From an uncultured Prevotellaceae bacterium (lineage in GTDB: Bacteria > Bacteroidota > Bacteroidia > Bacteroidales > Muribaculaceae), in NCBI GenBank assembly GCA_947254205.1, contig CAMYCE010000023.1:1-25739 (forward strand): a stretch of 25,739 nucleotides of DNA, given 5' to 3'. The stretch's first letter is position 1, and each line of letters opens with the position of its first letter. The notes beneath the pieces are model-generated. The model did not search any database. It was not told where the DNA came from and worked only from the letters and a program-made list of their open reading frames with translations. Below are positions 1 to 7,967 of this stretch, piece after piece. Both the position numbers and the translations under genes were made by a program.

Positions 1-211
1 TTTTTCGCTCCTTTTGTTTATTGCCAAAAGTTGCATTTCTTAATTGAACTTAGCTGAGAAAAACAAATAAACTTAACAACGGAATTGGCGAAGGAAGTGA
101 AAGAGGAGTAAAGAGAAGTGAAAGATAATGGGATTGGTTGTTGTATTAGATGCTTCTCTTTAGAACAATATTGCCCTAAAATCGCATTCCCGCCCCCAAA
201 AAAATGCGCTC
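1..211. other. Window edge, no gene recognised
   Basis: No coding region with a convincing start, family resemblance or codon pattern is visible here. The stretch lies downstream of the minus-strand gene that stops at 212. A weak 6-bp dyad (183-188 with 203-208, on either side of a run of C and A) could contribute to termination, but it is too weak to call. On the minus strand the first 30 bases carry an AAAAGGAG-like purine run that could be a ribosome binding site for a gene beginning off the left edge. That last point is a guess. Confidence 0.4.
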
Positions 212-742
212 TCACAAGCGAGTCATGCGGTAGCCCATGCGATGCAACTGCACTGCCATGCCCTTGAGGTAGAGTTGATGCAGGCAAGCCACATAGGCTC
301 TAAACGCTTCGGCTGTGCCAGCCTCGGTCCCTGAGCGACGCAATGTGCTGTTGACCCGTGTGGCACAGTCGCCAACAAGAGCCAAGAGTTGCTCGCTTTG
401 GGTAGCATCGAGTTGCAACACCTCGTCGCAAATGTACTCATCGAGCTGATCATAGCCTCGCTTGTCGCGCATGTCAACATAGAGGTTGTTGATAGTGGAA
501 TAGTGCTCCCAATCTTTGTCCCAGCAAGCTGCAACAGCCATTCCCACCAGCATCATCCACCCCAACGAGGTGAGGGGATAGGCATTAAATTCACGCACTC
601 CGTCGGGCAAATAGGCCATTGCCACAGTTTCCCACAAGGCCTCAACATCGGGGCACTCGGGCAAGTGTTCATCAATCTCACCCTTAGTCAAGAGATAGCG
701 ATGCAAGTCGCTGCTCACCATGTTTTCAAAAGTTGTTGTCAT
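212..742 (-). CDS. Conserved-looking hypothetical protein (176 aa)
   Basis: This is a soluble, helix-rich 176-residue protein with no signal peptide or membrane segment and many acidic residues and tryptophans. I cannot assign a function. The style (a CPDVEALW motif, an LPDGVREFNAYP stretch, a cluster around MRDKRGYDQLDEYI, and the C-terminal end AYVACLHQLYLKG) resembles uncharacterised Bacteroidales proteins. I chose the ATG at 742. A GTG eight codons upstream would start at 766 and overlap a TAAATTTG promoter-like box (773-766), so it is an unlikely start. A purine-rich AAAGAAGTGAAG lies just before the ATG. The gene is separated from the upstream TonB receptor gene by a strong terminator and is probably transcribed alone. 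Confidence 0.8.
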   Translation of the reverse strand: MTTTFENMVSSDLHRYLLTKGEIDEHLPECPDVEALWETVAMAYLPDGVREFNAYPLTSLGWMMLVGMAVAACWDKDWEHYSTINNLYVDMRDKRGYDQLDEYICDEVLQLDATQSEQLLALVGDCATRVNSTLRRSGTEAGTAEAFRAYVACLHQLYLKGMAVQLHRMGYRMTRL

Positions 743-765
743 CTTCACTTCTTTGTTATAGAGCA

Positions 766-773
766 CAAATTTA
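766..773 (-). promoter_or_regulatory. Candidate -7 box for the 212-742 gene
   Basis: Reading the minus strand, 773-766 is TAAATTTG, a full match to the Bacteroidota -7 consensus TAnnTTTG. It lies 24 bp upstream of the chosen ATG. No clear TTTG -33 partner is seen, because that position falls inside the upstream terminator hairpin. Confidence 0.4.
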
Positions 774-775
774 GC

Positions 776-819
776 AAAAAAGTTCCGGTCTATGCTTCAC
801 ATTGAGCATAGACCGGAAC
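776..819 (-). terminator. Rho-independent terminator of the TonB receptor gene
   Basis: A perfect 15-bp inverted repeat (782-796 with 805-819) encloses an 8-nt loop. On the minus strand it is followed at once by six T residues (781-776). It lies 47 bp past the stop codon of the TonB-dependent receptor gene. This is a textbook intrinsic terminator and isolates the hypothetical gene downstream. Confidence 0.9.
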
Positions 820-865
820 AATAGAATGCTATAGGCTGTGGCTAACTGAGCCAGTCAGTTATTTC

Positions 866-3800
866 TTAGAAAATCACCTTGAAGCCAAGTTGTGCATGCC
901 AACGGCTACCAATGCTTGCCTTGTTGGGCTCGGTGTAACCATTCCATTGATAGGTGGGAGTATAAACGCCATCGGCCCCCTTCTTCACACCTGTAACCTT
1001 GAGAGGAGTCACGTTGTAGCTATTGGCCCAGCTTGCACCCCACTTCTTGTTGAGCATGTTGGCAAAGTTGAGCACATCGAATGTGAGTTGGATTTTGCTA
1101 CCACGATTCTTCAGGTAGAAGAATGTTTGAGCCAAGTGCAAGTCGATTTGATGTTCAAACTTGCCCAAGTTGCTATTGCGCTTGGCATACTCGCCACGGT
1201 GATTCTTGGCATAGCTGTCGCCGGCAATGAAAGCCTCAAAGAGGTCGCGTTGCTCTTGAGCAGTTTTTTTCACCACCTTCTTGCCTTCGGCATCTTTGCC
1301 CATAATATCGGCAAATTGCATAGTTGCCAATTCATCGGCAGTGGGAATGTAGAGCAACGAGTTGCCCCTGAAACCATCGCCATTGAAGTCGGTATTTTCG
1401 CTCATAGTCAACGAGTAGCGACCGCCACTATAACCATTATAGGTGAGAGCAACATTGGTCTGCATCAAGCCATTGCAATATTTGGGAGTTGTGTAGCCCA
1501 GCGTGAACAGCACACGGTGAGGTTGGTCAAATGAAGAATAGCTCAAAACTGGGCTGTTGGTGTCGATAGCATAGTTATATTTCCAGTTGCTATAGGCAAC
1601 CGACGAGGTGCCATCATAAACACTCTTGGAGTGGCCAAAGGTGTAGCTTGCCACCATGTTCATGCCAAAGTCAAAGGTCTTTTCGGCTGTAGCCGAGAAG
1701 CTATAGGTGTAGCCCTTGTCGGTGTTCTCGAGGTTCACAATCGAGTAGTAGCTGCGGTCAACCTTATAGTAGGGGGCAGCACTGGCTTCTACACCGGGCA
1801 CGGCATACACTGTGCCAGCCGACTTGAGCGCGAGGTTGCGGAAGTAAACCTGATTGTAGGTCTTGCTATACAAGCCTTCGAGAGTGAATTTCCAGTCGCC
1901 TGCAAATTTTTGTTCGAGAGCCAAGTTGGCACGGAACACTTGAGGGTAGCGGAACTTCTTGCTCACGGTCACGATGTCGGGCGAAGCGGCCCTGCCGGTA
2001 GTGAGAGCAGGAATCAAATCTTGAGGATTGGCAGTGATAGCAGGAATAGCCTTTGCATCGTTGATGGTAGTACCAGTGATTTCAACACCGGTGTTGCTAA
2101 AGGCATTGCTCAACCACACAAAGGGCACACGGCCTGTGAACAAGCCAAGACCGCCACGCAACAGCGTGTTGTGCTCATCGTTGGCAAACCAGCGGAAGCC
2201 AAATCGAGGCGACCACATCACCTTGGCACTGGGCATCTCGCCCACGCGCACTCCAAAGCCATTTTTGTAGGAATATTGGTTGAAAGCCACGTTGGTAGTG
2301 GGGTCGGTAAACATCACGGGAATGTCGATGCGCAAGCCATAGGTGAGTTGCAAGTTCTTGTTCACCTCAAACTTGTCTTGTGCATAGAGACCAAATTGAC
2401 CGGCCTTGATGATAGGGCTCCAACGAAGGTCACCATTGGTGATGGCAGGGTTGGTGCACTTAAACACAAACTGGTTGGGCTTGTCGTTCAAGAAATCGTC
2501 GAGTGAGTTATACACCCATTCGCCAGTCACAGCCTGAATGAAGAGGTTGCGCATCTTGAAGATTTCGTTGTGAGTACCAAATGTGAAGGTGTGGCGACCT
2601 TTATACCACGACATGTTGTCTTCAAACACATAGATGTCTTGGTCGAGCAAGTTGGCACCCGAGCTATATTCGGTGCCAATGTTGGCTGCAATATTGTGGC
2701 GTGAGCCATCTTCGCTCGACAGGTTTTTGATCCAGAAGAGAGGACCTTGATAGGCAACATCGCGATGGTCGCGCACGCGAGTGTAGCTGGCACGCAACTC
2801 GTTGTAGAGGCTACTGCCAATGTTGCTGTTCAACTCGGTCACAAAGCTATTGGTCACGTTGTTGAAACGATAGCTTGAGTTGTTGAAATAGAAGCTGGTG
2901 ACACCGTTGCCATACTTGTCGTCGTAGGCATTGTTGTGCTGATAGCGGAATGCCAACTTGTTGTTGTCGTTGATGTTCCAGTCAAAGCGGGCAAGCATGT
3001 CGAAGGCATTGTGCTTCACATCGCGTTGTCCGTAGCCTTCTTGAATGCCCGTGAGAGCCTTATATTTGTCGGCAATCTTCTGGGCATCGGCCACGCTCAA
3101 ATAGTTGGGGCTATAGCCAGCATAGTAGCTCGAAGGATAGCTTTCGTTTTTATTTTCAAGGTTCACAAAGAAGAACAACTTGTCTTTCACAATGGGGCCA
3201 CTAATGTTGCCACCAATTGTGGTGGTGTGTTGCTTGGTGAGCTTGTCTTTGATGTAATCGCGAGAAGCATCGTAGCGACCATAGAAGTTTTCATTATTGT
3301 AATAGGTGAAATAGGAAGCGTGGAAGTCGTTGCTACCTTGCTTGGTAATAGCGTTGATGCCACCACCGGTGAAGCCACTTTGACGCACGTCGAAGGGAGC
3401 AATTACAACCTGAATTTCTTGGATAGCGTCCATTGAAATGGGGTTGGCACTTGCCTGACCACCATTGGTGCCCGATGAGGCAAGACCAAACACGTCGTTG
3501 CTCACAGTACCGTCGATTTGGAAGCTGTTGTAGCGGTTGTTGCTACCGGCAAACGAGATGCCACCAATTTTGGAGCGATTGGCCATGGGCATGTTTTTCA
3601 CAATATCATAGATATTGCGGTCTACTGTGGGAGCAGCCTCAATTTTGGCTATCGAGAAGTTGTGGGCTGCACCTGCTTGGGCTGCGCGTCCTTGTCCGGT
3701 CACCACCACCTCGTCAAGGCTCGTTGAGCTGTTGTCGAGACGTGCATTGAGTTCATAGGTGTTACCCAACTCCAGCGAGATGCCCTCATACTGCTTGGGT

Positions 3801-4063
3801 TGATAACCCACATAGGTAACCGTAACGGTGTAGGGACCACCGGTGCGCATACCCTGAATGTTGTAACGGCCGTTAACATTGGTAACGGCATTATACTTTG
3901 TGCCCGATGGCACATGCACAGCCTTGACAGTAGCGCCTATCAAGACTTCACCGGCTCCATCGGAAACAAGACCCGTCATCGACGAGGTTGTCACCTGTGC
4001 ATTCAAGCCCAATGTTACCATGAACATGGCAAGCAATGCGAAAAACTTAATTTTCTTTACCAT
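866..4063 (-). CDS. Oar-like TonB-dependent outer-membrane receptor
   Basis: This 1065-residue outer-membrane protein is expected to take up a large or scarce substrate using TonB energy. A signal peptide covers residues 1-22 (cleavage near LNAQ). A carboxypeptidase-regulatory-like beta-sandwich follows (about 27-110), then a TonB-box-like DEVVVTG (117-123), a plug domain (about 130-245, with FQIDGTVSNDVFG and INAITKQGSNDF) and a 22-strand-type barrel ending in the aromatic residue F1065. The plug and barrel style matches the Oar/CarboxypepD_reg subgroup rather than SusC, and no SusD partner gene is adjacent. The gene is monocistronic, with a strong downstream terminator and a long upstream gap holding a -7 candidate. 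The substrate cannot be told from sequence. I am confident of the family and not of the ligand. Confidence 0.95.
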   Translation of the reverse strand: MVKKIKFFALLAMFMVTLGLNAQVTTSSMTGLVSDGAGEVLIGATVKAVHVPSGTKYNAVTNVNGRYNIQGMRTGGPYTVTVTYVGYQPKQYEGISLELGNTYELNARLDNSSTSLDEVVVTGQGRAAQAGAAHNFSIAKIEAAPTVDRNIYDIVKNMPMANRSKIGGISFAGSNNRYNSFQIDGTVSNDVFGLASSGTNGGQASANPISMDAIQEIQVVIAPFDVRQSGFTGGGINAITKQGSNDFHASYFTYYNNENFYGRYDASRDYIKDKLTKQHTTTIGGNISGPIVKDKLFFFVNLENKNESYPSSYYAGYSPNYLSVADAQKIADKYKALTGIQEGYGQRDVKHNAFDMLARFDWNINDNNKLAFRYQHNNAYDDKYGNGVTSFYFNNSSYRFNNVTNSFVTELNSNIGSSLYNELRASYTRVRDHRDVAYQGPLFWIKNLSSEDGSRHNIAANIGTEYSSGANLLDQDIYVFEDNMSWYKGRHTFTFGTHNEIFKMRNLFIQAVTGEWVYNSLDDFLNDKPNQFVFKCTNPAITNGDLRWSPIIKAGQFGLYAQDKFEVNKNLQLTYGLRIDIPVMFTDPTTNVAFNQYSYKNGFGVRVGEMPSAKVMWSPRFGFRWFANDEHNTLLRGGLGLFTGRVPFVWLSNAFSNTGVEITGTTINDAKAIPAITANPQDLIPALTTGRAASPDIVTVSKKFRYPQVFRANLALEQKFAGDWKFTLEGLYSKTYNQVYFRNLALKSAGTVYAVPGVEASAAPYYKVDRSYYSIVNLENTDKGYTYSFSATAEKTFDFGMNMVASYTFGHSKSVYDGTSSVAYSNWKYNYAIDTNSPVLSYSSFDQPHRVLFTLGYTTPKYCNGLMQTNVALTYNGYSGGRYSLTMSENTDFNGDGFRGNSLLYIPTADELATMQFADIMGKDAEGKKVVKKTAQEQRDLFEAFIAGDSYAKNHRGEYAKRNSNLGKFEHQIDLHLAQTFFYLKNRGSKIQLTFDVLNFANMLNKKWGASWANSYNVTPLKVTGVKKGADGVYTPTYQWNGYTEPNKASIGSRWHAQLGFKVIF

Positions 4064-4344
4064 AAGAATAAAAAACTATTGGTTGTTAAAAAATATAGTA
4101 ATCAACACACTTCACAATGGCACTTTCTCCCCCTCGCCTTGCAACTTTAATATCGACAAGAAAAGCAACAAAGAAACGGCACACCTCAATTTCTCAAAAA
4201 GAAATAAGGCATGCACTCTATATCACTCAAAAAGTTATAATTATCATGCTTCACCATCCAAAAACGACCGTGAATAGCAGGAAATTGTATGTCAACAAAT
4301 AGTTGCATTTTGCTGATTGAGCAAAGCATCATTAGTTAGTGACA

Positions 4345-4352
4345 CAAAGGTA
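4345..4352 (-). promoter_or_regulatory. Candidate -7 box for the TonB receptor gene
   Basis: The minus strand reads TACCTTTG, a full match to TAnnTTTG. It is the only such match on this strand in the gap upstream of the receptor. No TTTG -33 box sits at the usual 19-20 bp spacing, so the call rests on the -7 element alone. Confidence 0.35.
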
Positions 4353-4433
4353 TGTAATTTATTTTATTTAAGAAATAAATCGCCCAAATTTAACTAATTT
4401 AATTAAAATCTGCGTCAAAAGGCAATTTTTCAT

Positions 4434-4441
4434 TACCTTTG
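4434..4441 (+). promoter_or_regulatory. Candidate -7 box for DUF4286-ruvC
   Basis: TACCTTTG matches the Bacteroidota -7 consensus and lies 45 bp upstream of the DUF4286 start codon. That would give a short leader of roughly 35-40 nt. There is no clear -33 box. Confidence 0.45.
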
Positions 4442-4486
4442 CCTTGAGCAAGATTTACAGGCTCCCTAATCACAACAATTGGCATC

Positions 4487-4795
4487 ATGATTATTTGCAA
4501 CACCACCTATCAGGTCGACGACACCGCTGTCGAGGAATTTATCGACTGGATTAAAACTCAATATCTGCCCGGTGCCATTGCCCCCGGGCAAGTGAGCAAG
4601 CCTCAACTCACCCGTGTCATGGGCAGCACCCACGAGCACAGCACCAGCTATGCCTTGCAATTGCAAGCCCCATCGCTTGGTGTTTTGCAACAATGGTTCA
4701 GAACCACCGGCAAGGACTTGAATGCACGACTTAGCAGTCATTTTGGCACACGAGCTGTGAGCTTCACCACTCTCATGGAGAAAATAGACCTTTGA
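4487..4795 (+). CDS. DUF4286 family protein
   Basis: This 102-residue cytoplasmic protein is of unknown role. The opening MIICNTTYQVDD, the following EEFIDWIKTQYLPGA segment and the C-terminal FGTRAVSFTTLMEKIDL resemble the DUF4286 family of Bacteroidota, which has a small ferredoxin-like-fold appearance. It is full length for that family. It ends only 10 bp before ruvC in the same direction, so the two are almost certainly co-transcribed. This pairing also appears in other Bacteroidales as far as I know, which hints at, but does not prove, a link to DNA recombination or repair. The ATG is preceded by an A-rich stretch without a strong Shine-Dalgarno sequence. Confidence 0.85.
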   Translation: MIICNTTYQVDDTAVEEFIDWIKTQYLPGAIAPGQVSKPQLTRVMGSTHEHSTSYALQLQAPSLGVLQQWFRTTGKDLNARLSSHFGTRAVSFTTLMEKIDL

Positions 4796-4805
4796 GCACA
4801 CTCTC

Positions 4806-5384
4806 ATGGAAGCGGTTATCAAGGAATATGACAACATCATCATTGGCATCGACCCCGGCACTCAAGTCATGGGCTATGGCCTGATTGGGGTGAAGGGCAA
4901 GAAGCCCCACCTCATTGTGATGGGAGTGCTCCAACTCAACAAAATGGATAGTCACTACTTGCGATTGCATCACATTTTTAAACGAGTCACAAGTCTCATC
5001 GATCAATATTTGCCCGATGAAATGTCAATAGAAGCCCCTTTTTATGGCAAAAACGTGCAATCGATGCTCAAGTTGGGGCGAGCCCAAGGGGTGGCCATGG
5101 CTGCAGCCCTCAACCACGACATTCCCATCACCGAGTATGAACCTCGCAAAATCAAGCAAGCCATCACCGGCAATGGAGCTGCCAGCAAGATGCAGGTGGC
5201 TGGCATGTTGCAACGCGAGCTCAACATTGCCAATAGCGACATGCCACAGTTTCTCGACGCTACCGATGCTCTTGCTGCCGCCTTGTGCCATTTCTATGAG
5301 CGAGACAAGCCTGCTATCCTCAAAGGGAGCAATAGCTGGAAGGCTTTTATAGCCCAAAATCCCAACAGGGTGAAAAAGCAATAA
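4806..5384 (+). CDS. ruvC: Holliday junction resolvase RuvC
   Basis: RuvC is the endonuclease that cuts four-way recombination junctions symmetrically in the RuvABC complex. This 192-residue protein has the family's length and its four metal-binding acids in order: D16 in GIDPG, E76 in SIEAPF, and D151 and D154 in DATDALAAA. The basic segment RKIKQAITGNGAASK (114-128) matches the conserved DNA-contact region that precedes the last two acids. The N-terminus is extended about nine residues relative to E. coli RuvC (D16 versus D7). The gene follows the DUF4286 gene by 10 bp and shares its promoter. Downstream is a C-rich run and then a repeat-containing gap. Confidence 0.96.
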   Translation: MEAVIKEYDNIIIGIDPGTQVMGYGLIGVKGKKPHLIVMGVLQLNKMDSHYLRLHHIFKRVTSLIDQYLPDEMSIEAPFYGKNVQSMLKLGRAQGVAMAAALNHDIPITEYEPRKIKQAITGNGAASKMQVAGMLQRELNIANSDMPQFLDATDALAAALCHFYERDKPAILKGSNSWKAFIAQNPNRVKKQ

Positions 5385-5454
5385 CTCCCCCCCCCTCTTT
5401 TTCTCTCCTCTCGCTATCAAACAAGCTAATATCTATAACGACATAAACCCCTTA

Positions 5455-5500
5455 AACCCAAATCGGTCATCAGGTTTAACCCAAATCGGTCATTAGGTTT
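5455..5500. repeat. Two tandem copies of a 23-nt repeat
   Basis: Copies at 5455-5477 and 5478-5500 abut directly and differ at a single position (C at 5471, T at 5494). Each unit starts AACCCAAATCGGTCAT and ends AGGTTT. The array sits between ruvC and the terminator of the convergent propeller gene. No reading frame or strong hairpin explains it. It could be a short interspersed repeat or a protein-binding site. Its function is unknown. Confidence 0.8.
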
Positions 5501-5512
5501 AATAAACAGCAA

Positions 5513-5543
5513 CAAGCCCGACCAGTGTGACCGGTCGGACTTG
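5513..5543 (-). terminator. Terminator at the end of the glp/porin/propeller gene run
   Basis: An inverted repeat (5513-5523 with 5533-5543, 9-nt loop) forms 11 pairs. The one non-Watson-Crick position becomes a G-U pair only when read on the minus strand, which supports minus-strand use. It lies about 40 bp past the stop codon of the propeller gene. The following T-tract is weak (TTGCTGTTT), so termination may be partial. Confidence 0.6.
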
Positions 5544-5582
5544 CCTGTTATAGAGAATCTATAAAAAGAATTTTCTACTTGA

Positions 5583-6566
5583 TTATTTCACCTTTTCATA
5601 AACGTAAACTTCGTGAATCTCACCAGTGTAGCCTTCTTCGGTGAAGGGGCCTTGGCTCATACCCAAAATAATTTGGGTGCCACGGTTGTTGAGCACGAGC
5701 AAATCGTCGGTGTTGGGATCAACAGTGAGACCTTCTATTTCGCCACAACGACGGAAGTCTTTCATCTCGCGGAAGAGAGTCAAGGGGCGTGCAAATGCAC
5801 CGGCGGCAATCAAGCCTGTGCGTTTCACCACCTTGCCTTGAGCATCAACTTTCACATTCCATGGGTCGGCCTTCACTGGCTCGGTGCCTTGCTTCAAGCC
5901 ATAGTAGGGAGCACCCGAAATGTCGGCAATGTAGAGGTTGTCGGCAATTTGATAAGACGACTCACCATCGTCGGACGAGAAGAGCATCTTGCCATCACAC
6001 ACATAGATACCTTGGCACCAGTAGGGCTCGGGGCGACATTGCATCTTGGTGTAGTATTTCTTGGTTTCGAGGCTGTAGGCATACACATAGCGACTGTCAA
6101 CCCAGTCGGACATCCACACAAGGCCTTGCTCGCGGTCAACAGCAAGACCCGAGCATTCTACTTGTCCCGACTCGGGGCACCAAGGAATATCCTCAATCCA
6201 TTGCAATGTTTTGGCATCATAGATAGAGATAGCAATGTTCTCGCCACGACCCAAGTTGAAGTGCTCGTTGCCAGTGTAGATTTTGCCGTCATACACGTCG
6301 ATGTCGCCAAAGTGATTGGCCAACTCGGGGTGTGGGAAAAGACCATCTTTTTCGGTTTTCACACGTTTTTGCACCAAGTTCCAGTTGTGGTCATACTTGT
6401 AGAGGCCACGAGTGTCGGACACATAGAAGTAGTCTTTGTCGGCAGCAATACCTTGACGTCCGAGAACCTTCACCACTTTTTTAAGGCGATATTCGGTGCC
6501 CAAGTGTTGAGCTTGAGCGGCTGTGCCAAGAAGACAGGCAGCCATGAGAATCAATAATTTCTTCAT
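5583..6566 (-). CDS. Secreted propeller-like protein of the glp locus
   Basis: This exported 327-residue protein has a signal peptide at residues 1-20 (MKKLLILMAACLLGTAAQAQ). The cysteine at position 11 sits in a poor lipobox, so signal peptidase I cleavage after AQA is more likely. The body repeats a blade-like pattern: a small-residue-rich turn plus an aspartate, then YVSD or WMSD, then a Y-x-Y strand. Examples are GIAADKDYFYVSDTRGLYKYD, CSGLAVDREQGLVWMSDW, CQGIYVCDGKMLFSSDD and IEGLTVDPNTDDLLVLNN. This suggests an SMP-30, NHL or SdiA-regulated-like beta-propeller. I cannot name a reaction. It follows the porin gene by 52 bp and ends the run, so a role in binding or processing an organophosphate in the periplasm is an inference from location only. 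Confidence 0.75.
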   Translation of the reverse strand: MKKLLILMAACLLGTAAQAQHLGTEYRLKKVVKVLGRQGIAADKDYFYVSDTRGLYKYDHNWNLVQKRVKTEKDGLFPHPELANHFGDIDVYDGKIYTGNEHFNLGRGENIAISIYDAKTLQWIEDIPWCPESGQVECSGLAVDREQGLVWMSDWVDSRYVYAYSLETKKYYTKMQCRPEPYWCQGIYVCDGKMLFSSDDGESSYQIADNLYIADISGAPYYGLKQGTEPVKADPWNVKVDAQGKVVKRTGLIAAGAFARPLTLFREMKDFRRCGEIEGLTVDPNTDDLLVLNNRGTQIILGMSQGPFTEEGYTGEIHEVYVYEKVK

Positions 6567-6618
6567 TTTATTGGATTTTTAAAAAAGTAATTATTTTTTT
6601 TTGTGTGTGTTATTGTCA

Positions 6619-7827
6619 TTAGAACTTGAAGAGACCCATGAGCTGAATTTGCTCGCTGTGGTCATAGCCCACTGCCTTTTCAACACGTTCGGGATACATG
6701 AAGTGACCCCAGTTGAGTTGAACTTTCACGTTTTTGAAGAGTTGATAGGTGCAACCCAGCAAGAGGCGGTTGTAGTTGGCACCGGGAGTGGTTTTGTTGA
6801 TGTCGTCTTTATACATGTCCCAGCGAGCCATGGGCAAGAACTTGCCAGCGTGGTAGCCTGCAAACACATAGGCACTTGTTTCGTCAACATAGGTGTTGTC
6901 GTCTTTGGTCGATTTCATTCTACCAAACTCGGTGCGCAGGTCAATGCCATTGGGGTCGTTATACCAAGCTCCTGCCACAAAGCGGTGCATGGGGTTGTAA
7001 CGCTTGCTTGCACCCACCATGCCATTGCCTCCACCAAGATTTTGAGTAGAATATTCACCCCAGTTGTAGGTAGCCTTCACATTGAAGTTTTTGATGGGGC
7101 GCACTGTGATGCTGGCATAAATGTCTTTGGTGTTGTTGCGGTCGTCTTTGCAAGGAATCGAACCATTGGTCACTGCAAAGTCGTAGTGCAAGTAGCGGAA
7201 ACCCTTGCCACTATCGAAGGCATCACCCATCAACATCACACCCAAGTCGCGACCATAGTCTACAAAGTTGTATTCATAGGGGTTGCGACAAGCCATGCGA
7301 TACACAATGTTGGAGAAATCAACAGTTTCGAGAGTGGCAGGCGAGATGTCATAGTTTTCATAACCCAGAGGGGTGTAGAATTGACCGGCACGAATTTTGA
7401 ACTCGGGACGTATTTTCCAAGTGGCAAAAGCGTCCATCACCTGCAAGTTCTTTTGGCCATTGCCATTGGTCGAACCAGCGATGCCGTTGAAGGCCTCGAT
7501 TTGCAAGCGGAAGTCAACATTGTCGGTCACTTTGCCGTCCATGAGCAAGCGCAGACGCTTGGCTTGGAACGACGATGTAGAGGCGTTTTTGTTGGTTGTG
7601 AAGTTCCAACCCGTCTGCAAGTAACCCGAAATTTTAGGCATCTTGGCAAGAATCTTTTGCCATGTGCTCTCTTCTTGTGGAGCAGCAACAGGCTCGGCTG
7701 TGGGCTCAGCCACGGCAACAGGAACCACGGGAGCAGCCTCGGCAGCCACTTCGGGCTGTGCATCGGCAGCATAGATAGGAGCTGTGAAAACAGCGCAACC
7801 CATCATTAATGATAAAACCTTCTTCAT
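6619..7827 (-). CDS. Porin O/P-type outer-membrane channel
   Basis: This is a 402-residue beta-barrel protein. It has a signal peptide (about 1-21), an alanine/valine/proline/glutamate-rich low-complexity spacer (about 22-53), then a barrel from about residue 65 (ISGYLQTGWNF, FQAKRLRLLMDGKV, FRLQIEAFNG, IRAGQFYTPLGYENY) ending in F402. These match the phosphate-selective porin O/P family, which lines outer-membrane channels for phosphate, polyphosphate or other anions. The barrel start with RLRL-x-x-x-G is typical. The gene has a well-formed promoter of its own in the gap upstream (7924-7955), and the propeller gene follows after 52 bp. Placement downstream of glpT suggests it admits G3P or related anions across the outer membrane. 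That is inference; ion selectivity cannot be read from sequence here. Confidence 0.9.
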   Translation of the reverse strand: MKKVLSLMMGCAVFTAPIYAADAQPEVAAEAAPVVPVAVAEPTAEPVAAPQEESTWQKILAKMPKISGYLQTGWNFTTNKNASTSSFQAKRLRLLMDGKVTDNVDFRLQIEAFNGIAGSTNGNGQKNLQVMDAFATWKIRPEFKIRAGQFYTPLGYENYDISPATLETVDFSNIVYRMACRNPYEYNFVDYGRDLGVMLMGDAFDSGKGFRYLHYDFAVTNGSIPCKDDRNNTKDIYASITVRPIKNFNVKATYNWGEYSTQNLGGGNGMVGASKRYNPMHRFVAGAWYNDPNGIDLRTEFGRMKSTKDDNTYVDETSAYVFAGYHAGKFLPMARWDMYKDDINKTTPGANYNRLLLGCTYQLFKNVKVQLNWGHFMYPERVEKAVGYDHSEQIQLMGLFKF

Positions 7828-7923
7828 AATGATTTAAGTTTTTTTTGAATTAATAGAAAAATTGATTTGATTGTTTTTTTATTCTTTCAAGAGATAGATA
7901 TAGAAAAGATTTATTGTATTACA

Positions 7924-7955
7924 CAAATATAACCTATAAGTTGCAAATAAACAAA
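7924..7955 (-). promoter_or_regulatory. Promoter of the porin gene
   Basis: On the minus strand, TTTG (7955-7952) is followed after 20 bp by TATATTTG (7931-7924), matching both Bacteroidota promoter elements at normal spacing. It lies about 97 bp upstream of the porin ATG and starts just past the HAD phosphatase stop codon. This suggests the porin and propeller can be expressed independently of the upstream glp genes. Confidence 0.65.
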
Positions 7956-7967
7956 TTCATTCGCTAT

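Larger units (their letters stand above)
4064..4486. other. Intergenic region between divergent TonB receptor and DUF4286-ruvC genes
   Basis: This is an AT-rich 423-bp gap without a credible gene. Small open frames in it lack any recognisable feature. It contains outward-facing promoter boxes for both flanking genes (4345-4352 minus, 4434-4441 plus). If the minus box is the true promoter, the receptor mRNA would have a 5' leader of about 275 nt. I see no obvious riboswitch fold in that leader. Confidence 0.5.

Noticed and set aside
5385..5400. Poly-C run after ruvC as a phase-variable tract
   Set aside because: It lies outside any coding sequence and recognisable promoter, so a length change would have no obvious effect.
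5613..6557. A 314-codon plus-strand open frame opposite the propeller gene
   Set aside because: It is antisense to a gene with a good signal peptide and repeat structure, and its translation shows no recognisable family. The same applies to long antisense frames at 8076-8984, 9057-9881 and 1631-2506.
5583..6566. Lipoprotein anchoring of the propeller protein at cysteine 11
   Set aside because: The residues before the cysteine (LMAA) fit a lipobox poorly, and a good signal peptidase I site (AQA) follows.
6601..7809. A 402-codon open frame on the plus strand opposite the porin gene
   Set aside because: It mirrors the porin frame and arises from codon bias in the real gene. Its translation has no signal peptide, domain or composition of a real protein, while the minus-strand product is a clear porin.
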